A stretch of 64,000 nucleotides of DNA from Streptomyces chumphonensis (lineage in GTDB: Bacteria; Actinomycetota; Actinomycetes; Streptomycetales; Streptomycetaceae). The notes below the pieces were generated by a model that was not told where the DNA came from, did not search any database, and saw nothing but the letters and a program-made list of their open reading frames with translations. Position 1 is the stretch's first letter, and each line of letters begins with the position of its first letter. Positions 50,124 to 58,736 of the stretch are shown here, piece by piece. The position numbers were made by a program, and so were the translations under genes. The stretch covers positions 1 to 64,000 of the forward strand of contig NZ_JACXYU010000009.1 of NCBI RefSeq assembly GCF_014779715.1. Reading direction: 5' to 3'.

Positions 50124-52292
50124 TCAGTCGAAGGCCCGCAGACACACCAGGGTGGCGCCGTCGTCCACGGTCACCGACCAGTACGTGTTCCGGTCGTAGG
50201 CGCCGTACCGGCAGGACTCGGTGCCGGTGCCCGGCGCCGCCCGGTAGAGCGCGGTGACGACCATGATCTCGTTGTACGCGGCCGGAACCCTGCGGTCCGT
50301 GCAGTTCGGGGAGGACAGCATCGCGACGCTCTCGGCGTAGTCGCCGTCGCGCCGGGCCAGCAGGCAGTCCCCCTGGCGGTACTGCCCGGTGAGGCACAGC
50401 TCCGTCGGCTCACCGCTGCCGGAGGAGACGTACGACCAGGTGGCCTTCCCGGTACCGGACGGGCAGTCCCCGGCCGTGCCCGTCACCCGCACGCGCGTCC
50501 CCGCACCGCAGGACGTCGTGCGCGGCACCTCCGCGCTCCAGTCGTACCGGGTGAGACCGCCGTACCCGGTGTCGACCACGTCCAGACAGTCACCGGGGGA
50601 GACGGCCCGGAAGGCCTCCTCGGTGGGGTCGGGCTCCGGCTCCGGTTCGGGTTCCGGCTCTGGCTCCGGCTCCGGTTCGGGCTCCGGTTCGGGCTCGTCG
50701 AAGCCGCCGTTCGCCGAGCCGGCCGGGCCGTCGAGACCGGTGTCCCCGTCCGCACCGGCGCCCGTGTCGTCGAGACCACCGGCCGTGAGACCGTCGCCAC
50801 CCCCGCCGTCGGACGTCACCCGGGGCGTCGGACCGCCCTGCGCGGCGTCGTCCCACCGGTCCCAGGGCTGCCAGACGAACAGCCCGACGGCCAGCAGGAC
50901 GACGAGCAGGCCACCCCACCCGTCCGAGGGCTTCCGCCCGCCGGTGGACCCGGCGCCCGTGCCCGCCCCGTGCGCGGCCCGCTCCCGTGCACGGCGCTCC
51001 CGTTCCTCCCGCTCGCGGCGTTCCCGCTCCTTGCGGCGCCGCTCCCGCTCCTCCCGTTCGCGGCGCTCCCGGGCCCTGCGCTCCCGCTCCGCGCGTTCCG
51101 CCTCCTCCCGTCGCTCCCGCTCGCGGCGCCTGCGCTCCGCCGCCTCCCGGTGAGCCCGCTCCCGCGCCTCCTCCTCCGCCTGCTCGTCGGCCCGCTCCCG
51201 CGCCTGGGCCTCCCGCTGCCGACGCAGCGCGTCCAACTGCTCGCGCATCGCCCCGAAGGTCCGGCCCGCGGAGCGGAACCTTCCCCCGGGCGCCACCCGG
51301 GTCGGTGCCTCGGCCGCGTCGAGACGCAGTGCCTCGTCCCGCAGCCGGCGCCCCTGCTCGGCGTACTCCTCGATCAGCGTCGTCCACGCCGGCGGCAGCG
51401 CCCCGCCCGCCCACGAGGCCGCCGCCCCCGCACCGAGCCCGGCCAGCGCGTCGCGCAGCACGTCGGCGGGTGCGGGACGGCTGCGCGGCTCGGCCCGCAG
51501 CATCGGCAGGATCAGCGGCGCCAACTCCGGCGGCAGCCCGGTCGTGTCGAGCTCGCCACGCTGGACGAGGGCGAGGAGCCCGAAGGAGTGGTCGGTCTGC
51601 TCGTAGGGAGGGCGGCCGACCGCGAGGAAGAAGAGGGTGGCACCGAGCGAGTAGACGTCCGACGCCGCCGTCGACCTCCTCCCGCAGGCCTGCTCCGGCG
51701 AGGTGAACGCGAACGTGCCGAGCGTCGTCGTCGAACTGGTGTGATCGTGGGCGTGGGAGATGCCGAAGTCGATCAGCCGGGGCCCGTCGTGCGGCAGCAG
51801 GACGTTCAGCGGCTTGATGTCGCGGTGCACGACGCCCACGCCGTGCAGCTCGACCAGCGCCCGCGCCACCCCCGCCGCCAGCCGACGCACCCCCGCGACC
51901 GGTAACGTCCCGGCCTCCCCGACGAGTTCGGCCAGATTGGGCGCGGGCAGGAACTCGATGGCCAGCCACGGACGCTCCGCCCGCGCGTCGGCGTCGAGCA
52001 CCCGGGCCGTGTACTCGCTGTCCACACGGCCCGCCAGCTCCACCTCCCGGGCGAACCGCGCCCGGTCCGGCCTGCTGACGACCCCCTCCGCGAGGAGGGT
52101 CTTGACCGCCACGAGCCCGGGGGCCACCACCGTCCCCGTCGGCCCGGCGGCACCCGCACCCCTCCCCGAGCCCTCCCGCCGCGCCAGGTAGACGCGGCCC
52201 ATGCCGCCCGTGGCGATCCGGCGCAGCAACCGGTACGGCCCCAGCCGCCGCGGATCGGCGGAATCCAGCCCGTACAACGTCATCCCGGCCAT
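50124..52292 (-). CDS. Membrane Ser/Thr protein kinase with charged helix and extracellular domain
   Basis: The product is 722 residues. The kinase domain spans about 18-285: GGMG loop 29-32, Lys64, HRD 156-158, DFG 175-177. An Arg/Glu-rich helical segment (about 345-455) may be a coiled coil or single alpha-helix. A membrane helix (about 474-491) is followed by an acidic linker with about eleven Glu-Pro repeats, and then an extracellular domain of about 160 residues with several Cys likely to form disulfides. The layout is that of a Hanks-type sensor kinase with an external ligand domain. The last domain is not recognised. Confidence 0.88.
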   Translation of the reverse strand: MAGMTLYGLDSADPRRLGPYRLLRRIATGGMGRVYLARREGSGRGAGAAGPTGTVVAPGLVAVKTLLAEGVVSRPDRARFAREVELAGRVDSEYTARVLDADARAERPWLAIEFLPAPNLAELVGEAGTLPVAGVRRLAAGVARALVELHGVGVVHRDIKPLNVLLPHDGPRLIDFGISHAHDHTSSTTTLGTFAFTSPEQACGRRSTAASDVYSLGATLFFLAVGRPPYEQTDHSFGLLALVQRGELDTTGLPPELAPLILPMLRAEPRSRPAPADVLRDALAGLGAGAAASWAGGALPPAWTTLIEEYAEQGRRLRDEALRLDAAEAPTRVAPGGRFRSAGRTFGAMREQLDALRRQREAQARERADEQAEEEARERAHREAAERRRRERERREEAERAERERRARERREREERERRRKERERREREERERRARERAAHGAGTGAGSTGGRKPSDGWGGLLVVLLAVGLFVWQPWDRWDDAAQGGPTPRVTSDGGGGDGLTAGGLDDTGAGADGDTGLDGPAGSANGGFDEPEPEPEPEPEPEPEPEPEPEPDPTEEAFRAVSPGDCLDVVDTGYGGLTRYDWSAEVPRTTSCGAGTRVRVTGTAGDCPSGTGKATWSYVSSGSGEPTELCLTGQYRQGDCLLARRDGDYAESVAMLSSPNCTDRRVPAAYNEIMVVTALYRAAPGTGTESCRYGAYDRNTYWSVTVDDGATLVCLRAFD

Positions 52293-52593
52293 ACGGCGTC
52301 ACTCCCCACGCGCGCCCCCCCCGTCCCCGCCACCCGCCCCGGGCGCACATCCGTCCAAGCGGTCTGTCGTCTCAATGTAAGGGCGGCGGGTGATCCGTCG
52401 ATGACGAACCTCGGTCCCGGTGCGGCCGGTGCGTAACCCCTCGTCCAAGGCCGGACCGTGCCGACGCGTCCGATCGCCACTGACCGGCGTCGACCGAACA
52501 ACGGTCCCCTCAACGCGTTCACCGCTCACCGCTCGTCGCGACGGAGCCCATGGTGCCGTGCGGCCCGACCGGACGGCGGGGGATACTTGCCGG
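52293..52593. other. Divergent intergenic region, kinase / nucleotidyltransferase
   Basis: This 301-bp gap has no coding signal. GATACT at 52582-52587, 6 bp before the GTG start, is a good -10 for a leaderless transcript of the nucleotidyltransferase gene. No matching -35 is clear. Confidence 0.4.
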
Positions 52594-53385
52594 GTGACTC
52601 AGCATCGAGAGATCGCGAACGTGACCGGTGACGTACTGGGCGGGGATCTCATCGGCGTCTACCTTCACGGGTCCTCCGTGCTCGGAGGTCTCAGACCAGC
52701 CAGCGACGTGGACGTCCTGGTCGTTTCCCGGAGGTCGATGGGAGAGAGAAAACGGCGGGCCCTCCTCGAAGGACTGCTCGGAGTCTCCGGCTTCCCGCCA
52801 AGAGGCCGACCGGTTGAGCTCACGGTGGTCGTCCAGTCCGCAGTTCGCCCGTGGCGATACCCCCCGAGCTGCGACTTCCTGTACGGCGAGTGGCTACGTC
52901 CCGAGTACGAAGCCGGGAAGGGGGCCCGGCCACACGCGCTGCCCGATCTGGCGTTGACGATCACCACGACGCTGATGGGTAACCGCCCCCTCGTCGGACC
53001 GCCGCCGTCGCACGCCCTTGACCCGGTCCCGCACACCGACCTGGTCCGCGCCAGCTTGGCGGGCATTCCCGCACTGCTTCACGACCTCGACAGCGACACC
53101 CGCAACGTCCTGCTGACCCTCGCACGCGTCTGGACCACACTCGCCACCGGCCACATCAGGCCGAAGGACGCCGCCGCTGACTGGGCCCTCGCCCAGCTCC
53201 CCCCTGAACACCGCCCTGTGCTGGAGCACGCCAGGCAGCTCTACCGCGGCTACCACTACTCCGAGGAAGACTGGAGCGAGACGTTGCGGGGACAGGTCCG
53301 TCCGCACGTGTCCCACGTGCTCGCCGAGATCGATCGTTTGCTCGGCCGGACCCAGCGGGCTGAGGAACCACTTCCGAGGCTGTGA
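52594..53385 (+). CDS. AadA-like aminoglycoside nucleotidyltransferase (ANT(3'')/ANT(9) family)
   Basis: The product is 263 residues, the length of AadA. The nucleotidyltransferase core is YLHGSSVLGGLRPASDVDVLV, with GSS 26-28 and the metal-binding Asp38 and Asp40; PVELTVVV (about 73-80) supplies the third acidic residue. A C-terminal helical domain, GYHYSEEDW, follows. ANT(3'') enzymes adenylate streptomycin and spectinomycin. In Streptomyces such genes are chromosomal and may or may not confer resistance. The start is GTG without a ribosome-binding site, probably leaderless. No mobile element or integron features surround it. Confidence 0.85.
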   Translation: MTQHREIANVTGDVLGGDLIGVYLHGSSVLGGLRPASDVDVLVVSRRSMGERKRRALLEGLLGVSGFPPRGRPVELTVVVQSAVRPWRYPPSCDFLYGEWLRPEYEAGKGARPHALPDLALTITTTLMGNRPLVGPPPSHALDPVPHTDLVRASLAGIPALLHDLDSDTRNVLLTLARVWTTLATGHIRPKDAAADWALAQLPPEHRPVLEHARQLYRGYHYSEEDWSETLRGQVRPHVSHVLAEIDRLLGRTQRAEEPLPRL

Positions 53386-53647
53386 CCGGCGGCGACGAAG
53401 ACGGTCGTCTCCGAAGCGAGTCGCCACCGCAGGACGCCGGACTCACGGGACCGGGTCGCGCGTAGGCACACGGTTCCCACGCGGCGCATACACCGCGTCA
53501 GCCCGTGCCCCGATCCTGACGGGTAAGCAAATCGTCGCGTGTCGGAGCGCCTCCCGGCGGACGATCCGTCGAGCATCGTCGTGACGGTCGGCGGTCCACG
53601 GGACCCGTCCACCGCACCACGGACTCCGACAGACCACGAGGGACGAC

Positions 53648-54259
53648 ATGAGCGACCCCAACGCCGCGCGGACGGGCGGCACCGGCAAGGACCCGGACAC
53701 GCGACGGCCGCGCCCCCGGTTCCCCACCCTGTCCTGGCCCGCCGCCGTGGCCGCCGCCCGGACCGTCCTCATCACCGTCGCCCTGGTCACCGCGTACTAC
53801 GTGCTGCCACTCGACGAGCGCGACACGACGGCGTCGTTCCTGCTCGTCGTCGGCCTCCTCGTCACCCTGCTCGTGTTCCTGTGGGAGGTGCGTGCCATCG
53901 CACGCTCACCGCACCCCCGCATGAGGGCCGTCGAGGCGCTGTCCGCGACGGTGGTCCTGTTCCTGGTCCTCTTCGCCGGCACCTACTACCTGATCGACAG
54001 CTCCACGCCCGGTTCGTTCACGGAGGAGATGACGCGGACGGACGCCCTGTACTTCACCCTCGCCACGTTCAGCACCGTCGGCTTCGGCGACATCACCGCG
54101 AGTTCGGAGACCGCGCGGGTGGTGACGATGCTCCAGATGGTGGTGGGACTGCTGCTGGTGGGCGTCGCCGCCCGGGTGCTGGCCAGCGCCGTCGAGACCG
54201 GCCTGCGCCGCCAGGCCCACACCCCCTCGGACGCCCCGCGCCCCGACACCGCACCCTGA
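53648..54259 (+). CDS. Potassium channel, one pore domain per subunit
   Basis: The product is 203 residues. Membrane helices lie at about 33-53, 62-80, 97-117 and 153-180. The pore loop between the last two has the selectivity filter TVGFGD at 143-148 (ATFSTVGFGDITA). It would form a tetrameric K+ channel without a cytoplasmic RCK domain. The first two helices are extra to the minimal KcsA-like fold. The gene converges with the SHOCT-domain gene. Confidence 0.9.
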   Translation: MSDPNAARTGGTGKDPDTRRPRPRFPTLSWPAAVAAARTVLITVALVTAYYVLPLDERDTTASFLLVVGLLVTLLVFLWEVRAIARSPHPRMRAVEALSATVVLFLVLFAGTYYLIDSSTPGSFTEEMTRTDALYFTLATFSTVGFGDITASSETARVVTMLQMVVGLLLVGVAARVLASAVETGLRRQAHTPSDAPRPDTAP

Positions 54260-54286
54260 CGCCCCCACCGCGCGGGGCGGACGCCG

Positions 54287-54709
54287 TCAGGCGTGCAGGA
54301 TCTTCTCCTTGGCCCGGCGGAACTCCTCGTCGGTGAGGTCACCCCGCGCCCGCACCTCCGAGAGGTGGGCGAGCTGTTCCGCCTCGCTGACGGGGCCGGT
54401 GGCTCCGACCGTCTCGCGGATGTAGCGGTTCGTGCTCTCCAGCTGGGCCCGCGCATGCTCCTGCTCCCGCTTGCCCATGCCCCTGCCACGAGCGATGAGG
54501 TAGACGAACACGCCGAGGAACGGCAGGACGAGCACGAAGATCAGCCAACCGGTCTTGGCCCAGCCGCTCAGGTCGTCGTCGCGGAAGAGGTCGACGATGA
54601 CGCGGAAGATGAGGAAGATCCACATGACCCAGAGGAAGATCCACATGATCGTCCAGAAGGCCCCCAGGACCGGATAGTCGTAGGCCAGGCTCACTGCGTC
54701 GCCGCTCAT
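54287..54709 (-). CDS. PLDc_N / SHOCT-domain membrane protein
   Basis: The product is 140 residues. Two membrane helices (about 15-42 and 52-73) form the PLD-nuclease N-terminal-like segment. A C-terminal SHOCT motif (about 108-140) reads LAHLSEVRARGDLTDEEFRRAKEKIL (AHLSEVRARGDLTDEEF). SHOCT motifs are short oligomerisation modules. The ATG at 54709 follows GGAGTCAGC; the longer open frame is not homologous. Function unknown, probably stress-related in Streptomyces. Confidence 0.85.
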   Translation of the reverse strand: MSGDAVSLAYDYPVLGAFWTIMWIFLWVMWIFLIFRVIVDLFRDDDLSGWAKTGWLIFVLVLPFLGVFVYLIARGRGMGKREQEHARAQLESTNRYIRETVGATGPVSEAEQLAHLSEVRARGDLTDEEFRRAKEKILHA

Positions 54710-55149
54710 GCTGACTCCTTTCACCACCGTCGCCGCAGGGCCTCTCCTCCTCGTCCGTTCTCCCGCGGGAGGAGGCCGCACGGCCCGTCGCCCGGGACGG
54801 GAGAGGGCGTGAGCGCCGGAGGGGTGTGCGGGGAGAGGGCTCGACGAAGAGCAGGGACCAAGCGTCCGGGAGACCCGCCGCGCTCGGCTCGGTCGGCACC
54901 GGATCGGCACCTCGGCGGCTCCCGTCGGCCGACCCGTCAGGGCCTCGCCTCGGCAAGCCACTCGCCGTCAACGATAGCCACGCCACCAGCCGCCCGCACG
55001 TCCACCGGCGGGCCCCTCCCGTCCGCCCCGTCCGCCAGGCCGCCGCCACGCGGTCACGTTCGACGGACGGGCCCGGGCCCGGTGCGTGCGCCCTCAGGCC
55101 GGGACCTGGCGCCCGCTCCGGACGGCCGGGTACCCCCGCTCACACAAAT
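54710..55149. other. Intergenic region without recognised gene
   Basis: This 440-bp region upstream of the divergent SHOCT and dehydrogenase genes shows no coding, repeat or RNA feature apart from the operator at its right end. Confidence 0.35.
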
Positions 55150-55171
55150 TTTAGGTCGGATGACCTAAACT
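55150..55171 (+). promoter_or_regulatory. TetR-type operator overlapping a -10
   Basis: TTTAGGTC (55150-55157) and GACCTAAA (55162-55169) are perfect 8-bp inverted arms with a 4-nt spacer. TAAACT (55166-55171) lies 7 nt before the ATG and would be the -10 of a leaderless mRNA. It is probably the site of the TetR repressor encoded second in this operon. Confidence 0.65.
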
Positions 55172-55178
55172 AGTGCTC

Positions 55179-56276
55179 ATGACGAACCACCCGAACACCG
55201 ACGGGCTCCGGCACGACCCCGAGGGCCCCGTACTGATCACCGGCGGCTACGGCACCGTGGGCACCGAGCTCGCCCGACTGGTCGCCCCCACGGCGCCCGT
55301 TCTGCTCACCGGCCGCTCCCCCGAGCGCGGCCGGGCCCTCGCCGACGAACTCGGCGGCGAGGTGCGCGCCTGGGACCTCGCCGATCCGGCGCCGTTCACC
55401 GCCGCCGTCCGTGCCGTCGTCAGCTCGGTCAACGATCCCGACGACCGCGTGCTGCGCGCCGCCGCCTCGGCCGGCGTCCCGTACGTGGACATCACCCGGT
55501 GGACCGCCCGGCTGCAGCGCGCCGTCACGGTGGCCGCGCTCCAGCGCCCCACCGCGCCCGTGCTGCTCTCCTCCGCCTGGATGGGCGGCGTCAGCAGCAT
55601 CGCCGCGGCCGCACTGGCCGAAGAACTCGGCGGCGCCGAACGGGTCGAGACCGCCGTCCGCTGGGACATGGCCGACCGGTCCGGCGCGGACTCCGTGGAG
55701 TTCATGGACCGCCTCGGCGTGCGCTTCGAGGTGATCGAGGGCGGCCGTCGCCGTCTGGCCGCCCCGCTCACCGACGCCCGCACGGTCCGGATCGGACCAG
55801 GCCCGGTGCGCGTCGCCCGGATCGACACCCCCGAGCAGTTCACCCTGCCGCTGACCCTGGGCACCGCCACCGCCGCCACCCGGATCGGCTTCAGCTCGGC
55901 CGGCGCCACCCGCGCCCTCCTGGCCCTCGGCGGCGCCGGTTTCTTCCGCTGGGCCGGCGGCGAACGCTGGACCCCGCTCCGCCGCGCCCTGCTGCACGCC
56001 CCGGGTGAGGGCGGCACCGCCGGATTCCGGGTGGACGTCACCCACTGTGGCGCCACCCGTACGGCCACCCTCATCGACCCGCACGGCCAGAGCCACCTCA
56101 CGGCGCTCGGGGCGCTGCTCGGCCTGCACCGCGTCCTCGGCCTCGACGGTTCGCCCGCTCCCGAGGGCCTGGTCCTCCCGGAGCAGCACCCGCGACCGGC
56201 CCACGCCCTCGCCACCCTGACGGAGTACGGCGTCCGCGTGGACTCCGACCTCGCCCCGGCCCCGGCCGCCGCATGA
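55179..56276 (+). CDS. Saccharopine dehydrogenase-like NAD(P)-binding protein
   Basis: The product is 365 residues. The N-terminal Rossmann motif is VLITGGYGTVGTELARLV, followed by VVSSVNDPDDRVLRAAASAGVPYVD, the typical start of the saccharopine dehydrogenase / NAD(P)-binding family. The C-terminal domain is not catalytically informative. ATG 55179 is chosen as a leaderless start; GTG 55173 is an alternative. It overlaps the TetR gene by 4 nt, so it is a repressor-controlled, possibly detoxifying, oxidoreductase. Confidence 0.82.
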   Translation: MTNHPNTDGLRHDPEGPVLITGGYGTVGTELARLVAPTAPVLLTGRSPERGRALADELGGEVRAWDLADPAPFTAAVRAVVSSVNDPDDRVLRAAASAGVPYVDITRWTARLQRAVTVAALQRPTAPVLLSSAWMGGVSSIAAAALAEELGGAERVETAVRWDMADRSGADSVEFMDRLGVRFEVIEGGRRRLAAPLTDARTVRIGPGPVRVARIDTPEQFTLPLTLGTATAATRIGFSSAGATRALLALGGAGFFRWAGGERWTPLRRALLHAPGEGGTAGFRVDVTHCGATRTATLIDPHGQSHLTALGALLGLHRVLGLDGSPAPEGLVLPEQHPRPAHALATLTEYGVRVDSDLAPAPAAA

Positions 56277-56905
56277 GCCCCGCCACCTCCAAGGGCAACC
56301 AGCGGCGCACGGCCCTGCTGGACACGGCCCGGCGGATCCTGCTCACCTCGGGCGGCGCGGAGCTGACCATGCGGGCCGTCGCGGACGCGGCCGGGATCCG
56401 GCTCGGCCATCTCCAGTACTACTTCCCGTCACGCTCCGACCTGCTGGCCGCCCTGCTCGAACGGATCCTGGCCGACTCCCTGGAACGGATCGCCGCCCTC
56501 ACACCCAACACCGAGGGCCACGGTGGTGCCAAGGATCGGGGCACGGACGGCGAATGCTGCGAAGCGGACGCCGGCCCCGCCCTGGAGAGCATCCTCGCCG
56601 ACCACGACGACCCCGACCTGATTCGGCTGTTCACCGAGGTCTGGGCGATGGCGGCACACGACACCCAGGCCGCCGAGGCCGTCACCGCGTTCTACGCCGC
56701 CTACGTCGAACAACTCACGGCCTTCATCCGGGAACGCGCCCCGCAGACCGGCCCCGAGGAAGCCCGCAGCCGCGCCGAGGTCTTCGTGATGCTGATGGAA
56801 GGCGCGTCCCTGTTCCGCTCCGGCGTCGCGGGCCGCCCCACCGCCCCCACGGAGGCCCTGCTCCGGCAGATGCTGCTCAACCTGATGGAAGGAAGCGCCG
56901 CCTGA
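56273..56905 (+). CDS. TetR-family repressor
   Basis: The product is 210 residues with helix-turn-helix MRAVADAAGIRLGHLQYYFPSRSDLLAALLE (about 10-60). The C-terminal domain (about 85-205) resembles the TetR_C_6 type. It is coupled to the dehydrogenase gene and probably acts on the palindrome at 55150, giving negative autoregulation. Confidence 0.88.
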   Translation: MSPATSKGNQRRTALLDTARRILLTSGGAELTMRAVADAAGIRLGHLQYYFPSRSDLLAALLERILADSLERIAALTPNTEGHGGAKDRGTDGECCEADAGPALESILADHDDPDLIRLFTEVWAMAAHDTQAAEAVTAFYAAYVEQLTAFIRERAPQTGPEEARSRAEVFVMLMEGASLFRSGVAGRPTAPTEALLRQMLLNLMEGSAA

Positions 56906-57260
56906 CCCACACCCCCGGGCCGCACACACCGAACCGGCCACCCGTCCCGAGGCAGTCGACCAGCATCGACCCGACCTCCGCATGGGTGGCCGGCTCGGTC
57001 ACCCCAGCGCAGGGACCGCCTGACACGTCTTGGGCAGGAACAAGCAGCTCCGTTCCGTGTTGACGCGAAGGGGGCGATCACGTGGGACGTGAGCGTCGAC
57101 TCCACGGTGCGCGGTGCCCCTCCGCACGCGGCCGGGGCCCGGAAGCGGGGACATCGCCCCTCTCGTAAACCCGTGGCCCACAGGTCCGGCGGTCAGTGAG
57201 GTTCGTCCGGCCGCCCGCATCGGTGCAGGCCGGCGCTGTCGACCAGGAGGTGTGGAGCAC
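56906..57260. other. Intergenic region before the small ORF and GNAT gene
   Basis: This 355-bp region has no convincing gene. Its end carries the strong ribosome-binding site GGAGGTGTGGAG of the small ORF. Confidence 0.35.
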
Positions 57261-57353
57261 ATGCGCACGAGTGCTCAGGACGTGAACTCGCGTACTGACC
57301 CTTGCCCCCTCTTCTCGACGGAGACCCCTTGTCCTTTCGCATCACCCCACTGA
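57261..57353 (+). CDS. Small ORF (30 aa) overlapping the GNAT start, possible leader peptide
   Basis: ATG 57261 is preceded by GGAGGTGTGGAGCAC, a very strong ribosome-binding site. The 30-residue product contains two CP dipeptides and ends PFASPH. It overlaps the GNAT gene start (57329) in another frame. Possible roles are translational coupling or a regulatory leader. Nothing shows that it is conserved. Confidence 0.4.
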   Translation: MRTSAQDVNSRTDPCPLFSTETPCPFASPH

Positions 57354-58207
57354 CCGACCCTGCCCACGGACCGCACGGCCGACGTCTTGCCTGGCTGGCC
57401 TCGGACGCGGAGTCCGTCACCGCCGGGACCGCCTTCCTGCGCCTACTCGACGGCGGGCAGGAGCATCGTGCCGAGCTCGACCTCCGCGTTCATCCCGCGG
57501 AGCGCCGCAAGGGCGTCGGCTCTCGGCTCCTCCACACCGCCGTGGCTACCGCCGAGGACAACGCCCGACGCCACGTCGTCGCGCAGGCCGAAGCCGGATC
57601 GCCCGGCGACCACTTCCTGACGGCACGCGGCTTCCGGAAGGTGCTCACCTTCAGGTACGCCCGCCTGGCGACGGCCGACGTGGACACCACCGTCCTCGTC
57701 GGAATCACCGAGCGGACCCACCCCGGCTACCGGCTGACGTCATGGCAGGGAACCGTTCCCGACGACCTCGCCCGGACGTTCGCCGCCTCGCGTCGCGCCA
57801 TGGACGACATGCCCATGGACGATGCCGAGCACGGCACCACGGTCTGGGACGTCGACCGCGTCCGGTCGGCGGCGAAGGCCGTCGAACAGCGCGGCGACCA
57901 CCTGCACACCGTCGTCGCCGTCGACGCCTCCAACGGATCGATCGCCGGGTTCACCGAACTCGTCATCCCCGGCGACGGCGCAGGCGACGGCCAGCACTAC
58001 GGCACGGGCGTGCTGCCCGAGCACCGTGGTCACGGCCTCGGCCGATGGATGAAGGCCGAGTCGATCCGACAAGCCCGAAGGGACTACCCGGACCTCGACG
58101 GCCTCCTGACCGACACAGCCGACGGCAACGCGCACATGCGACGGATCAACGACGCTCTCGGCTATGCACACACGCACACGACCCACCGGTACCAGCTCCA
58201 CCTCTAG
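57329..58207 (+). CDS. Tandem GNAT acetyltransferase
   Basis: The product is 292 residues with two GNAT domains. The first has an acetyl-CoA site, HPAERRKGVGSRLLHTAV. The second has VLPEHRGHGLGRWMKAESI and ends ALGYAHTHTTHRYQL. The architecture resembles mycothiol synthase-like and aminoglycoside-type tandem GNATs. The TTG start follows GGAGACCCC; no other start gives the family N-terminus. Initiation may depend on the overlapping small ORF. Confidence 0.82.
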   Translation: MSFRITPLTDPAHGPHGRRLAWLASDAESVTAGTAFLRLLDGGQEHRAELDLRVHPAERRKGVGSRLLHTAVATAEDNARRHVVAQAEAGSPGDHFLTARGFRKVLTFRYARLATADVDTTVLVGITERTHPGYRLTSWQGTVPDDLARTFAASRRAMDDMPMDDAEHGTTVWDVDRVRSAAKAVEQRGDHLHTVVAVDASNGSIAGFTELVIPGDGAGDGQHYGTGVLPEHRGHGLGRWMKAESIRQARRDYPDLDGLLTDTADGNAHMRRINDALGYAHTHTTHRYQLHL

Positions 58208-58509
58208 CAGGGAGCGGACAGGCCGGGCCGGGACGCCACCCCGCCCGCCTGTCCGCGCGTTCGACGCACGCTCCAGACGGTCGGTCCCGGTACCGGTCGC
58301 GTGTGCTCCTGGAGATCGTCACCACGCCGCGCTTCGGTGAACTGGCCGCGCAGCGGCGCAAGGACATCGCCCTGACAGCTGCTGGGCGTCATCCGTCCGT
58401 GGGTGGGCGGGCCACCCGGAGTGGTGACATCCGCGTAGTGGCACGGCACCTGAAACCGCTCAGGGCCAGCCCGGGAGGCAGATCCTCCTGAGCCGGCCCC
58501 TTTCGCTGG

Positions 58510-58582
58510 TGCCCCCGGCAGGATTCGAACCTGCGACACCCGCTTTAGGAGAGCGGTGCTCTATCCCCTGAGCTACGGAGGC
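58510..58582 (-). tRNA. tRNA-Arg (CCT)
   Basis: This is a 73-nt cloverleaf: acceptor GCCTCCG / CGGGGGC with one U-G pair, anticodon stem CCGCT / AGCGG with loop CTCCTAA (anticodon CCT), T arm GGTTCGAATCC, discriminator A. CCA is not encoded. Confidence 0.96.
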
Positions 58583-58680
58583 GGGGATGTGCCGGGGTCA
58601 GTGTAGCGGGCGGGGGAGGGGCCGGCGGGGTGGAGGGTCGGGGGTGGGTGATGGGGGTCACGTCGGCCGAAGAAATAAGT

Positions 58681-58695
58681 GGGGAACAGGTCCCC
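58681..58695 (+). promoter_or_regulatory. Inverted repeat upstream of TetR/MFS operon
   Basis: GGGGA-ACAGG-TCCCC, 5-bp arms, lies 42 bp before the TetR start. It is a weak candidate operator. Confidence 0.35.
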
Positions 58696-58736
58696 GTTTG
58701 TGGTTGTGTCGACAGTGACGGGAAGAGGAGGCCGGA

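Larger units (their letters stand above)
58208..58736. other. Intergenic region with tRNA-Arg
   Basis: Besides the tRNA and the TetR-gene promoter region, an open stretch at about 58300-58490 reads as a short Arg-rich peptide without a plausible start and is not called. Confidence 0.35.

Noticed and set aside
50640..50700. Glu-Pro codon repeat as a regulatory microsatellite
   Set aside because: Synonymous codons vary (GAG/GAA, CCG/CCC/CCA), so selection is on the peptide rather than a slipping DNA repeat.
58288..58491. Short + strand coding stretch after the GNAT gene
   Set aside because: It has no plausible start or ribosome-binding site and belongs to a frame that shadows the GNAT gene.
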